The position numbers were made by a program, and so were the translations under genes. This document shows positions 33,101-44,800 of a DNA stretch of 64,000 nt, in pieces. Position 1 is the first letter of the stretch, and every line of letters begins with the position of its first letter. The notes beneath the pieces are model-generated. The model did not search any database. It was not told where the DNA came from and worked only from the letters and a program-made list of their open reading frames with translations. Source of the DNA: Phytoseiulus persimilis (Eukaryota > Arthropoda > Arachnida > Mesostigmata > Phytoseiidae); assembly GCA_037576195.1 (NCBI GenBank), contig CM075101.1, positions 35,588,001 to 35,652,000 of the forward strand. The letters run 5' to 3'.

Positions 33101-35313
33101 CTTGCCGGTGACGAAAACCAGAATTCCCCCCGGTGGGAGTTCTTTGTGAATTTTGCAGATCTTCTTCAGAGCATCTTGCATGTAATCCTTCGGAGTCGAG
33201 CGGTTGAAGTGGATGGTCACCGGAAATTGTCTAGATTGGACATTGATTACCGGGGGAGGCCTCTTGAAGAGCTTCTCGTTCTCTGTGAAATCGGTCACAC
33301 GCAAAGTGGCTGACATGATGATCACCTGGAACCAAACTCTCTGATGAGCAAAGAAAACCTGTATAGAATCAGTCTGCAGGGCTGGAACATTACTCACTCT
33401 CAATGGCTTCCCTTTTTTCTCTCTAAGGGTGACTACTCTGGATAGTAATCCTATGACGATGTCCGAGTGGACACTTCTCTCGTGGGCCTCATCGATGATG
33501 ACAACTGAATACTTCGATAAGCCGAGGTCGTGTTCCATTTCTTTCAGTAATACTCCGTCAGTGCAGAATTTGATTTGTGTATTCTCAGTGCAGTTGCCTT
33601 CGAAGCGGACCTGAAGGAAAAAATCGAGCAAATAGAACTCCTCAGAGTCTCGCGAGGAAAGGGGCCTTCCATTGCTCGTGAGCCCCAGGTTGAGGGAGAA
33701 CTCTTTCCCAGAAGAGTCTCACACGGGATGTCTCATTTGATGGGTCGTTCATGCGCGAGCCTTCTACTCTTCGAAGAGGAAAAAACCCTGAAATAACGAC
33801 AGAACGGGATCCCAAACTAAATTACCTGATATGAGACAACATCTGATCCAAGACCAGTTTCGTAGGCGACTCGTTTCGATGTCGAGATGGCGGCTATTCT
33901 ACGGGGCTCCGTAATGCCGATCAGGCCTGACTGAGCGTAGCCAGCTTCGTACAGAAATTGGACGACCTGTGATGGGTGAGCAAGTGATAGAACAGCCAAG
34001 CTCTATGGCTAGTGATACAAGTTTCTTGAGTTTCTGTTCCGCTCAGCCTCACCTGCGTGGTTTTACCCGACCCCGTCTGACCGCAAACGATCGTCACGGG
34101 GTTGGTCGCAATGGTCTCTGTTATTTCTTGTTCCATAGAAACAATGGGCAACTTCGACCGGTGTGCGATAACTTCCTCTGGACGATTGAGCAGCTGCGAA
34201 AGAGACCGATATGAACAAAAGTTCCTGTGCGTGAGTTTTATAACATGCTACAATCGACCTGTTCGCAGTTGAAGATCGTCTTGAACTTACAACTGGCTGA
34301 AGATTCTTGAGAGGATCCAAGTGACCGATGTTCGCGTTTATTTCTGCGATGCCGTCATCCTCGTCGTCGATTCTCCGTTGGTCTATTCTAACGAAACTCC
34401 TGCTTTCGCTTGAAGCTACAGTTTCCGACTCCTCGTTTCTAGCCGAATCGGGATCGCCTTCATCCTCGTGACTCATTGTTTCGGACGTCTCGTCGTCCGT
34501 CTGGAGATGGTATTCAATGAACTCATGCGATTCATCTGAGGAGCCATGTTTCACTTAATTCAGTTAATTCTAACATACTAACGCTCTCTTCCCCCTCGTC
34601 AGTATCTTCTTCTAGGCCCAGAACATCGGGACGAGCCTGTTTCGGCTCACTGGCTCCTTTCCCCCATTTCTGCACGGCTGAGACTCGCCTCTTCCGCAAC
34701 GTCTTGATGTCTTCCACCTGGCGGAAATTTGCGAGTTTCGGTGTCAACGGCGAGATGAGTTGAAATCACATTCACGCGCAATAGAAGACGACAGCATACC
34801 TTCAGTGAACTGAGCTTTCTGCGATCTCTAGTTGCTTCCTGTTTCAACCGGGTCAATTTTTCTACGATCGCCTCCCGATCGTGCCTCTTCTGTTTCTTTT
34901 CCAAGATCTTCAGAAGCTCTTTCCGCCTCTTCTTGCTGAGCTGAGCGGATTTCTTCTCTGCAAAGGATGAAACCCTGGAGGATCTCGCTCACACGAACAC
35001 ATCGAAACCCGCATTAGAGCCCGTTATCCTCCTCTCTAATTTCCAATCGAGAGCAGGGAGACGTTGACACAGCAGGAGCCAAATGAAGCTCACAACGCAT
35101 CCCTGCAGGTTTTCAGAAGATAAGCTGCTCCTCCATGTTATCACCTTTGAAGATCGCAGTCAAGACAGCTTTCGCGGTTTTCTTCTTCTGTCCGTCCTGA
35201 ACTCCAGACGACACCGCGTCAGCTGGCGCACTTCCATCAGGCGCACTGACCGTTGCCTCCTCCTGGACTTCTTTGTGACGCAGGAGTTTCTTGAGTTTCT
35301 TCACTCGGCCCAT
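30119..35313 (-). CDS. DHX37: DEAH-box RNA helicase DHX37 (yeast Dhr1/Ecm16)
   Basis: Seventeen exons: 35145-35313, 34800-34957, 34579-34717, 34291-34535, 34053-34193, 33826-33966, 33398-33610, 32953-33325, 32650-32834, 32400-32560, 32115-32318, 31789-31999, 31100-31702, 30889-31016, 30566-30803, 30313-30464, 30119-30221. All joins are GT-AG with matching phase, giving 1187 residues; the human protein is similar in length. A lysine-rich N-terminus ([20 protein letters not shown]) precedes acidic linkers. The ATPase core has GQTGSGKT (about 275-282), TEPRR, DEAH (371-374), SAT (407-409), TNVAETSL and QRAGRAGR (695-702). Helicase-associated and OB-fold regions follow, and the end [17 protein letters not shown] matches the family's C-terminus. 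The acceptor of the 32400-32560 exon could also be 12 bp further in. Dhr1/DHX37 removes U3 snoRNA from the pre-40S particle in the nucleolus. All motifs are intact. The start Met lies in a good GXXKKLKK context. Confidence 0.97.
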
Positions 35314-36603
35314 TCTGAGAGTCGATCCGATTCTGCTCACTCCAGACAATATCTGAGGGATTTAGAGAGCGAAGAGTGAGCTCTTCATCTGTTTTCGGTG
35401 CGCGCCCCAAATCTCACGGAAGTCTCCGTGGGGACTGTGACTCACTGCTCGCTCGACGAAAACGTTTCCAGGATTAACACAAGGCCTTAGTTAAGCTGCA
35501 TCGCGGAAAATGTATCGTATGGTCTGGAAGCGTATTCGCGCTAGTAAGTCCGCACGTGGATCTTTGTTTACGAATCGCCAAAAACAGCAACAGCGACGGA
35601 GTATTTCACAAGCAATCGTCTGCTAGAGGGCTTATTTTCAAACAAGCCGTGTCTGAGAGGAGGCGCTCATGAGGCGCGGTCACTCCAGCTGATGATACGG
35701 AAAGACCCCGAGCTCAGATGCGGACTTTTGTAGAAAAGTAGTGAAAGAGTCTGTTCCTTTGGAATGTTTCCGACTCGTCTCATTGGTGACATAGCTTCGG
35801 GTAGCAGGACGAGAGTGTTTGGATGAGCACGCGCGTAGTCCAATCAATATTGCATGAGTCTGCAAATCTGTGGGATTTCAGAAGGGAAGGAAGTTCAGAT
35901 GTAAATCTCTAAGTACTATGGATTTTACCGAGGAGCTTCGCATCTCGATAGTAGCTGGCGGCGAATCCCCCTCCCGAGTGCCGGTGAGGATCGGGTCGTA
36001 TGAGGAGAGCTCTAAGACGCATACTGATAGCCCTCGCTTGTGACCATTTGTCAGTCCCCGTGGGGAGATTAGGTCGATCGGAAGAACGTTCTCTGAGATG
36101 GACAGTTCCATATATTGTCTATGGCGACTTTTCACGTGGTGTCGAGCAATGACTCTCGATCTTGACAACATTTGCAATATTTGTAGAGGGCGCAAAGGTT
36201 GCATTTCTTCCACGTCAGATCCCTTTGTAAGGAATCTAATCGAAATACTCTCGCTATTCCATGGTCCCCAGCTGCTACATCGTACTGGACGAGGTTGCGG
36301 GAAAATCCGTGAACCGCGTCCCTGAATCACGTGTCGAAAATGCGAACAACAGGATCCACTCCGATCCACGGCAGCTTCGCTCCAAATTACTTATCCCTGG
36401 CTTCTTGCGAAAACCCCATGTCACTGAGCCCTAGCGATGAACTCATGAATCAATCACCCCCGAGGCTGATATCTCTCCTGAGCCAAACTATGAGTGCTCC
36501 AGAGCACCAGGTAGAACATGCTCCCTCGAGGAAAGATACAGCGATGATTTGTGGCGTGAACCATCTCTCTTGTGATGCACGAGCGGCTGGTGCCTATGCG
36601 ATC
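35314..36603. other. DHX37 upstream region
   Basis: It should contain the DHX37 promoter and 5' UTR; no TATA box is evident. A 163-codon minus-strand frame (35878-36369) and a plus-strand frame with CNICRGRKGC (36098-36325) overlap each other and are not called. Confidence 0.35.
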
Positions 36604-36675
36604 TCCGGCATGGTCTAGTGGCTAGGATACGTGGCTCTCACCCACGAGGCCCGGGTTCGATTCCCGGTGTCGGAA
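36604..36675 (+). tRNA. tRNA-Glu (CTC)
   Basis: A 72-nt cloverleaf. The acceptor TCCGGCA pairs with TGTCGGA (one G-T pair) plus discriminator A. The A box is TGGTCTAGTGG, the anticodon loop CTCTCAC gives CTC, and the B box is GGTTCGATTCC. The T-rich stretch after it (ATTTTTT) is a normal Pol III terminator. Confidence 0.96.
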
Positions 36676-36721
36676 TTTTTTCCTGGAATTCTATTTTCTC
36701 CATTGGGAAAAACCAAAAGGT

Positions 36722-36793
36722 CTCCCCGTCGGGGAATCGAACCCCGGTCTCCCGCGTGACAGGCGGGGATACTCACCACTATACTAACGAGGA
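36722..36793 (-). tRNA. tRNA-Asp (GTC)
   Basis: Minus strand, 72 nt. TCCTCGT pairs with ACGGGGA (one T-G pair) plus discriminator G. The A box is TAGTATAGTGG, the anticodon loop CTGTCAC gives GTC, and the B box is GGTTCGATTCC. It faces the tRNA-Glu gene across 46 bp that holds the T-rich ends of both. Confidence 0.96.
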
Positions 36794-37484
36794 CTACACT
36801 ATCGAGGGTCGAAGATTCGGATTCGTACGCTGCGTGAGCGAAGAGGTCGCGGCCTGAAATATCTGGTGTCACCTGCTGCGATGGGAATCCAGGACAGTTG
36901 CGTGAGAAAAAGTGTCGGGAGCGCCACCAGGGCCTGCATTCAACACTTTTTTTTCTCTCGAGAAGCCCCCGCCGTGCACCGAAAATGCGAGATTGTCGGA
37001 CCGGGCCTTGGAATCTCAAATCCCTAGGAACGCATGTTGGGCACCGACAGAGACAGTGGATGGTTATCTGCAACACTCCGCTTGCCGACTGCAGACTAAC
37101 TGTGACAGAATAGCGCCACCAAATGATATACCGCGCTCGCTGGTCTTTGTGCACTCCATTCTTATACTTATTCGTTTCGGTTACGGTGGAAAATGGGGGA
37201 GAGGCGGAATTGCAACAGATAAGAAGACGAGAAATACTGCACGATCAGAATGAGCGATCAATCCATTCCAAATGTCTACGGTTGCTTCGTATGTGACTCA
37301 CTAACGTGCCTCCCGTTTCCTTCAAGCGCGGTCCTCCTTTACGCTACATCCCTCGAGCAAGGCAGCGCGTCTGTTCAGCCCAGATGTGGGGGTTCTCTGA
37401 TCGACACCCCTTATCCGTGCGTCAGATTGTTTTCGGTTGCTCCGCCGAGTTGGGAGTGTTGTGAGACAAACTCCTAGAAAGTGA
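36794..37484. other. No recognisable gene
   Basis: Short frames only, between the tRNA pair and the 45-bp minisatellite. Confidence 0.35.
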
Positions 37485-38397
37485 GGTCAGCTCGATCCCG
37501 GAAGCACATTCATGGTGCCCACAGATTATTGTTAGATCTGTCCTGGGGCCACCTGCCCAGATTCCGAAAATTATGGTCAGATCAATCCCGGAAGAACCTC
37601 CATGGATCCCGAAAAGTATGATCAGATCGAAACCAGAGCCACCTTCTCAGACTCTCGGAGTTATGATCAGATCGACCCCGAAACCACCGCTTTAGACTCC
37701 GAGAAGTGAACTCATAACTATGGTAACGAACGTGGGTCCTATCTCTTGTATCCGGAGGGATTTCCCGTTCCGCCTCCGAAAATTATGGTCGGATGGATCC
37801 CGCAACCACCTCCAATGTCTATTAGGAGGGCCAGACAGGGAGTTTGACAAGCTGACAAACAAACTGACAGAGGAAGCGGACTATATACCAGCCGCCGTTA
37901 GCACGGTTGGACTGCTATCCCTGGAATAGAGGCACTTTTGTCTCTCTTCATTGGGTCAGCATCATTCCTGAAACTGTCTTCTCATTCGGTTGATTGGCTA
38001 CGTTTCTATGATCGGATCGACCTTTTTTCACTCCTCCATTTGGAAAGTTTCCCACGTGCCTATTCATTGTATGACACCTTAACGATCACATCAGATCGGC
38101 AACCGCCTCCTAAGAATCAAAACAGTATGGTCAGGTCGGCTCTGGAAAAAACTCCTCAGACTCCGAGAAGTATGGTCAGATCGATCCTGAAATCACTTCC
38201 ATAGAGCCCGGAAAGAATGGTCAGGCTAACCCCCGAATCGGCTCCATAGATTCGAGAAGAATAGTCAGATCGCTTCCAGAATCACCTGCATGGACCTCGG
38301 AAAGTATGGTCAGTTCGAGACCGGAATCACCTCCTCAGACTCCAAATAGTACGATCAGATCGATTCCGGAATCACCTCCCGAGACCCAGACTCCTCT
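37485..38397 (+). repeat. 45-bp minisatellite in two blocks
   Basis: Block 1 has five exact-length 45-bp units (37485-37709) plus a diverged copy near 37787. Block 2 has seven units (38084-38397, one of 44 bp). Units begin GGTCAGATCGATCCCGGAA and continue with a CACCTCC-like middle and a GACTCCGAGAAGTAT-like end, with substitutions between copies. Both blocks are followed by a related flank (ACAAACTGACAGA at 37859 and 38418), so a larger segment including array and flank was probably duplicated. The period is 15 codons, but stops interrupt every register. Confidence 0.88.
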
Positions 38398-39472
38398 ACA
38401 GTCAAGATGGACGACGGACAAACTGACAGACGAAACAGAGGAGCTCCATCGTCACTTTTAGTTGCTCGGCATTCATTCTTCCATGTGGCCAATCGCAGAT
38501 CCGGCGGTTGATTTCGTCGAGGCCACGACTTCCGAATCGGATATGGGATCCGTGAGACTCATCTTGAAGCTGCGCGGATTCTCTCACGAGGCATTCATCC
38601 CCCTCCAGCCTCGCTCCCGATCAGATTCGCGAGCTGTTCCCCGATCAAGTGGAGCCATTCATTAGATAGAGAATCTTCCCACTGAGGTCATGGAAAGAGC
38701 TCGAGCTCGAGGATCTGTGTTCGGAATGCCGCATCCACGAGCATGCGGCACGGTGGAAACGTCTCAGGAATGTCTCACCCGGGTTGAATCGCTCCTACTA
38801 TCAGTTCCTGTGTGGGAGTTTCAAAGCATCTTCTTCCTATGCAGACGTTTTGAGTTTTACCGCGGAGTCTTTGCTCCTTTTGGATCTGAACTCGTGGCAT
38901 CATGGGGACAAAAAGGTTACACGGGTAGCGCCATGTCATGGGTCGACAGAACTCCTCATCCAGGCGCCCACAAATCAGACTTGGAGGCATATCTTCCCTA
39001 GATGGCTGGTCACGTTCTGGTTGTCACTCGACCGTACACACCAGTCCACCGCTGTTGTGTTTTCCAGCGCGATACCAAAGCCCAGACCGAAGCTCCGCCA
39101 GGTGATCGCTTCCAATGTTCAGGAGACGTGCTGAAAACATTTTCGGCACGATCTCAGATGCCAAAGAAGTCTCCACTATCAAGAACCGCCATCAGGTTGG
39201 GAAGGAGAAATGTCGATGTTTTTTTCGGCTCGTTATTGCATCGACCGACAAGATGTCAGAGTGGTTCTCGCGGTGTCGAAGATCTTGCCGTTTGTACTCT
39301 GGTAGTCAGGTTCTTTTTCCCAACGGACGGAAACTGTTACCTATATCTGGTACCCAAGCCAAAAGAGATCCGCCTGTTTGCCAGGGGAAAGGTGGCAGAT
39401 GCTTGTCTTGGTTGGGTCAGGCGCTTACCGAAGCCGGTTCAAGTTTTCAGCCGTAATCTCGGCAGTTTGTAG
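38398..39472 (+). other. Stop-poor stretch, possibly a degenerate gene
   Basis: Plus-strand frames in successive registers (about 38462-38665, 38670-39134 and 39002-39472) read like protein. One piece (ENLPTEV, then in another register LELEDLCSECRIHEHAARWK) recalls an F-box, but the two halves are in different registers. It could be a decayed F-box gene, a real gene with unrecognised short introns, or chance. No open structure is intact. Confidence 0.2.
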
Positions 39473-41651
39473 TCTAGTTAGGCACTTCTGGTGATCTCGA
39501 GTCACTTATATTTCCTGGGAAGGTCTACGGTTCTCTGATTAGCTCGCGAACACAAACACTATTTCGGCGGATCGCTTCGAATATCCCGAGGATTAGCGGG
39601 AGCTGGTTTTCTTTCTAGAAGATGGCCTCTGGGATTGGGAATATCCATCATAAATCGAAGAATATCGCGTTATACTGGATAACATAAGACGAGTATGAGT
39701 ACCGAGTGCATCAAAACTTGTAGCAACATGTTTGTCGGCACAACTGATATTCGATTCCGGGGGCCGATTGGGAGTGCGCATACTTTTAACCTGATTCAGA
39801 ATCGGAATATCTCAAACATGAACCCTGATTTATCAGGGAGGACATCTGATAGCCGACTTACTGCGGTATGAAGGCAACCAGGGGTCGTCCCGGCTGGAGA
39901 AGAAATCGCCTGCTCGAGAACGGAAGTGAACGTGGTATTCACATCACTAGAATATTATATCTGATTGTGACTTTTCAATCTCCCATATAACGAGTTCTGC
40001 CGCTGATCTGGAATTCTCCTGCTCATGTATTGTCCTGTTTCTATGTTCTACTCCCAACAGTCCGCTCGATGAGTAGGCCGATGCAAGTAGGAGCATTCAG
40101 CTGGATACTGAAGGGAATGAACCTCTCGTTGACGAACAACTCCCGACCTCGTAGGTTCTCGGATGATGTCCAAGAAGAACAGAGGGGTTGAGAAATCGAG
40201 ATCTCTGCGCTGGAAACGAAAGAAAGAGCCAGGCATGTCGAGGCAGAGGCGGACGTGCGGCTCGCACCGCGCAGAAGAGCTGCTCAGTGCGAGCATCGGA
40301 CGAAGGCGACTCCAGCTTCAGAATCCGGCCCGAAGCCACAATGTAAAGTCATCCTTGAATTCGGACTAGCCTACCTAGATCACCGGTGCCTTGATTGTTC
40401 ACCCACCGATTAGATTCAGTGCCTTGGAGACGACATCCAATTCCTCGAATTCGCGTTCGGAGTCTCATGAAGTCTAGAATCATACATTCCACGATATTCT
40501 TTAATATTGTGAGTATATGTGATGATGTGATGTGATTCAGTCTCCCTATCAAGTTCTATTGACTTGGATGTTAATTTTGCTCAGAAAGTGCGACTGAAAC
40601 CATGATGAGGAAGCGAGCTCAGGGAGGGGGCGAAATACCAGGCTCGCACCACGCGGTATTTTGGCACCGACCGACGCCACGTGTGGGTACTGGAGTTGTC
40701 ACGATGAGAACGATGATTTGCCTCAATGATAAATATGTACTACTTCCGGGTGAAGCAAGAGCAATCTGAAACCCTTCTAGACACGTCTCGGCCTCAACTC
40801 GAAGGAGCCAGAGATACAGGGATTCGAGCTGTGGTAGCGAAGCCAACAGAGATCAGACTCTGTGACATTTATATATTTCACAAGTTGGCTGATTTCATAG
40901 AGATCGGGATTTTTGGGTAGATTTCTGTGCTTCTGGGTTACGGGGTACCGCCAACCGATTCTGGGATTCAGGCTCGGCTCAGATGGAGGAATCGGAGTTA
41001 AAATGGGCCTGCTCTGTTGAATGATCTGGGCATGAAAAAGGGACCGGAGGGGCAGTCATTGCTTCGAAATGCATCCAGCAAGGGTACGTGACATTCGGAA
41101 ACTCACCGACTGATTGGGAATCCCCATCCTATGAGGCGGGAAGTTCTGACCTCTAAACAGCCGAACACGAGCCGTTCCACAGTTGTAGCCACATCTAGCT
41201 ATAGACTACCGTAAGCGGTCCCATTCCAGTCTCAAATCATTCGGAGAGGTCGGAAACAAGGCCAACCTGTCGTTTTCTCCGTCTCGCTCCGAGCCCTTCA
41301 TCAGGTTGTTGGCGCGCCTCGGCCACATGAAGCTTCAGCCACCCCGAATCAATAGGCTAGGCTCGCGTCCGCAGTGGCGGTGTCTTGTTTTTCGAATTTT
41401 CGCGGCAGCCTTCCTCCCTCTCCAAGCGTTCTCGCTCAATGTTCGTCCTTTCTCCCCAGCCAGCTCTCTGAAGTGGTCCGCTGCCTGTCTGCCTGTCAGT
41501 TAGAGAGGAGTGTACAGATACCACGCAGCCAGTCGACTCGGAATTGTTGAATGGTATTAAATGAAGAAGTGAACCTTCGTGGATACGATTTGGGATGACG
41601 ACAGAGTGTTGTATGTGAATCAGTTTACCCCGGAGTCGGCTCTTCGTAGCC
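39473..41651. other. Region upstream of the glypican exon
   Basis: No gene is recognised. The glypican promoter and 5' UTR should lie here. A TCAGTT initiator-like element at about 41497 is a possible start site some 150 bp before the ATG. The overlapping frames at 40.05-40.34 kb are not called. Confidence 0.3.
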
Positions 41652-41820
41652 ATGCGCGGATTACAGTTTCCTCGACACCTTACCCTGCTATGGATCCTGT
41701 GCGCGGCCAGCACAGTGCTCGCAGACAGCACGGAGCAGGACAACTCGTCCTGCCAGCAGGTCGCCTACGCTTTCAAAGCCAAAAATCGGAACGATGAAGT
41801 TCCGATTTCCACGATATCAG
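41652..41820 (+). CDS. Glypican, first coding exon (signal peptide and N-terminus)
   Basis: The exon encodes 56 residues plus one base. A signal peptide with core LTLLWILCAASTVLA (residues about 10-24) is followed by an acidic N-glycosylatable spacer (NSS), then CQQVAYAFKAKNRN and DEVPISTISG. A cysteine, V..AF, a K/G turn, VP..IsG and a split glycine codon is the start of the glypican core domain, which in all family members continues with an LxICPxGxTCC segment in the next exon. The donor CAG|GTAGGT is near-perfect and the phase (1) suits a following G-E/D-L start. Glypicans are GPI-anchored heparan sulfate proteoglycans that shape Wnt, Hedgehog and BMP gradients. Whether it is the dally type or the dally-like (GPC4/6) type cannot be told. 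The next exon is not in the window. Confidence 0.7.
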
Positions 41821-44800
41821 GTAGGTCAATAGCTACCCCATTCTTTAACAGTGTCTCCCTCGGTTTCGGGTCCGGACAACTGCAAGAGAGGTCAGATCTC
41901 GACTCGTCGGAGTCTTCGACTGCCCCTCCTCCTGGGAACCGAATCACTCATTAGACGACGAGACACAAAGACCTTCTCTGTTCCTCGGGTATTCATTTAT
42001 CAGGAAAGTCGCACGAATTCTTCCGAAGGAGGCACCACTAGAATGCGCGTATCGTCCGCAGCGGAATCGTCAGAGGTTCTCCGTCGCTTGTGAGTCCCAG
42101 AGACGAATCGGAGTATCGGAACTGAGCGCCATGTATTGCATAGACTCGATCTTGCGAAACCGTTCATTGCGATGAACAGAAACAACCATAACAGAACACG
42201 GACGCTCGAGCACAAAACAAACCCAGAGCGAAGTGCGATATTCGGCACCTCCATCCACTGAGGCTACAACGCTTCTCAAGGCCGAGTTCGGATCCAGATC
42301 TTCTGAATCTGAATGTTGGCCGCGGATCGCACCTACGAGACGAGACCGACACATGTCCGGAATTCTGCAAGAAAGTGCGTGAACTCCAGCGAGCCCCGCC
42401 TCGGGTTTTGAAGGTGTCGCCGGACCCTTTTCTCTCGGTGGAGCACGCCGATTCTCGGCGCGTGCCGGTGCGCGGAATGCTCGTGCTCATTCCAAATTTC
42501 CTCGACATTATTCTCTCGACAGTATCCCTGTCGCTCCCTTAGGTCCTGTCGGCCGTTGAATGAGTGGAGCGAACACATCCTTTTCTCGAGTCCATTTCCT
42601 CGACGTCCTTTCATTCCCCGAAGCTATTTTCATCTCAACGAAAGAAAAGAAGAACTATTCTTCGGCCGCCGCTCAAAGCGACCGCCTCGTGAGACGATGC
42701 TGTAGCGGGTAGCGCAATTCCTAAATGAAATTTCAGCTCCCCCAGGGCATGCGTTACTGCAAACCCTCCTGCGCGCCCGCTCGCTCGAAGCCACCCGGCC
42801 AGGCAGACCGTTGGTGCGGCTTCCTCTGAATTCGTCCAAGCTCTGCGTGTTTCCCTCCCTGCTAAAGAGGATGAATCATCTTGCAAGCTTCATCCAGGTA
42901 GAGTGCAAGGGGAGGGATGGGGGCTGTTCGTGACAAGAGTGTGTGTGGGCATGCTATTAGGACCGCGCGACCTACAGACGCAAGGCGGGGAAGCATGCGA
43001 CGGGGCAGGCACCTCGAATGAGAGCCATCGCGGCTCGTTCCTCGGACTGTCAACTTCAAGTGCTTAACGAGCGGTATCAGCAGTAGCTTCCGAGTTGCAC
43101 GGCGTCGTTGCCAGGTTTCAGCTCCGTTTATTCCTCCTTTCATTCAGCTGTCTCGGGTAGCTTCCAAAACGGGCAGAAAGCTCTGGAGCTCATTTCATCT
43201 TGGAATCAGAACATCAGAGGCTCGTATGGAGCTTTGTGTCCTGAGAGTGAAGGCCAAGGAATCTTGAGTCTCTGTTGGGGCTCCCGAAAGAGAAACGCAC
43301 CCTTATCCGGTTCTCGTTATTCGAATTCCTATTTCATGGCTGTCAAGTCCCCTTTCGTGGAAGTTCAATCCAGTTTCGAAAAGAATCCGTACTTGGAGAA
43401 TCTTTGACTTGCCTCGACTGACACCCTTGGCAATAGCTTGAAGCCGGACTAGCCGTACAATCAGCCTGTGCGGAGATCGTGCTCTTCTCTAAGCGGATTG
43501 GCCGGGAGCTCCGATGTTGAGCCTTTTGATCATCACAGTTTCCTCCGGGACCTCGGTCGGCAGTCAGTTCTTAGCTAGTTTTTGCCAGCTTGATCAAGAA
43601 CCCGATCATAGGGTGAAACAGTAGGGAACACCTTCAGTGCCGGCCATTCGTGTCGACCGGATCATTTGACTCCGGTCTCGATTGAACCTCGATTCGAGCT
43701 GGTGTTAGCGAAGCTGAGGGTGAAAATCAGCATATCGCTCCAAATCTGCATTCTCTGAACTGCGGAACGAAACAACGATCGAATCATAGTCATCGCGTTT
43801 TGCCGAACAAGCTTAGAGTCTTCAGAGAGTGAGGGAAGACGACCTCTCAGCTCAGCACTGGACAGAGAATTTATGGATCCTTCATTTTGTTGTTAACAAA
43901 CCCACGAAAGGGACGAGAGGAGCCTGACACCTGCACTTGTCGTTGAACCTTAGCGGCATTCGTCGGCGTTTCTCTCAATTCACCCTGCATCTTTCCTCAG
44001 TCCTTCTCAACGCTTTCTTCGAACTCTTTCCCTCTCTAGTCTTGGAGTGTTTTTAGTGGGTAATCTTCAATTAGGGTCGCTCTTATTGATGTTGACGTTA
44101 GAGGCTGCTCTAGCCGCTGTTGTTGTTGTCTGTCATCGAGTCGTCATCTCTAATTTCTTTTTGTGTGGGTCACAGAACAGTCTCTTATATCTCTCCGCTC
44201 TGGAGCTTAAACCGTCATACTTTTGTCTCAGATTGATAGGGCACAACACATCCAGCGGGAGGGGATCATTTTCCGGAGGGATTCCTGATGGGCCTGGCGC
44301 CATCGGAAAGTACAATCGAACGCATAGTATCGCTTCGTTCACTGTCCCGAATGGCTGCAGCGAAGATGCGATGAGGCCTTGGTTAACCTCTGCGATCGTG
44401 ATTTGTGCGATCCGCGCAGATCGGCGATCTCGTTTCCGCCGAGTCCAAATCATTCTCCATTCTTGCCTGACCCGCAGAATCTTAGCTGAAACGGAGTTCA
44501 TCCAGAAGTTGAGGAGAGCACTCCTTTCAGAAGCCTGTTGTGCATTTAGTGTTCAATGCGGATGGCTCATTCCGCCCTTTCCAAAATCAGGCCCTCGACA
44601 GTCGGAGACGAGCAGATCAACGTACATACCACGAAATCGTTGGCAGCGTCTTCTTTCGCCCGATAATATTCTTATCTTTGATGAATTCACTCACTATCTA
44701 TGAAATGTTCCGATTCTCGCTCCAAGACCAGCTGTCGCTCCGGGAAGGAAGCAAAGACAAGATGAAGAAGACGCATCGGAAAAAGAACACAGGAGAAAAA

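Noticed and set aside
36615-37154. 179-codon minus-strand frame and a 79-codon plus-strand frame across 36.6-36.86 kb
   Set aside because: Both run through the tRNA-Glu and tRNA-Asp genes, whose structures explain the sequence.
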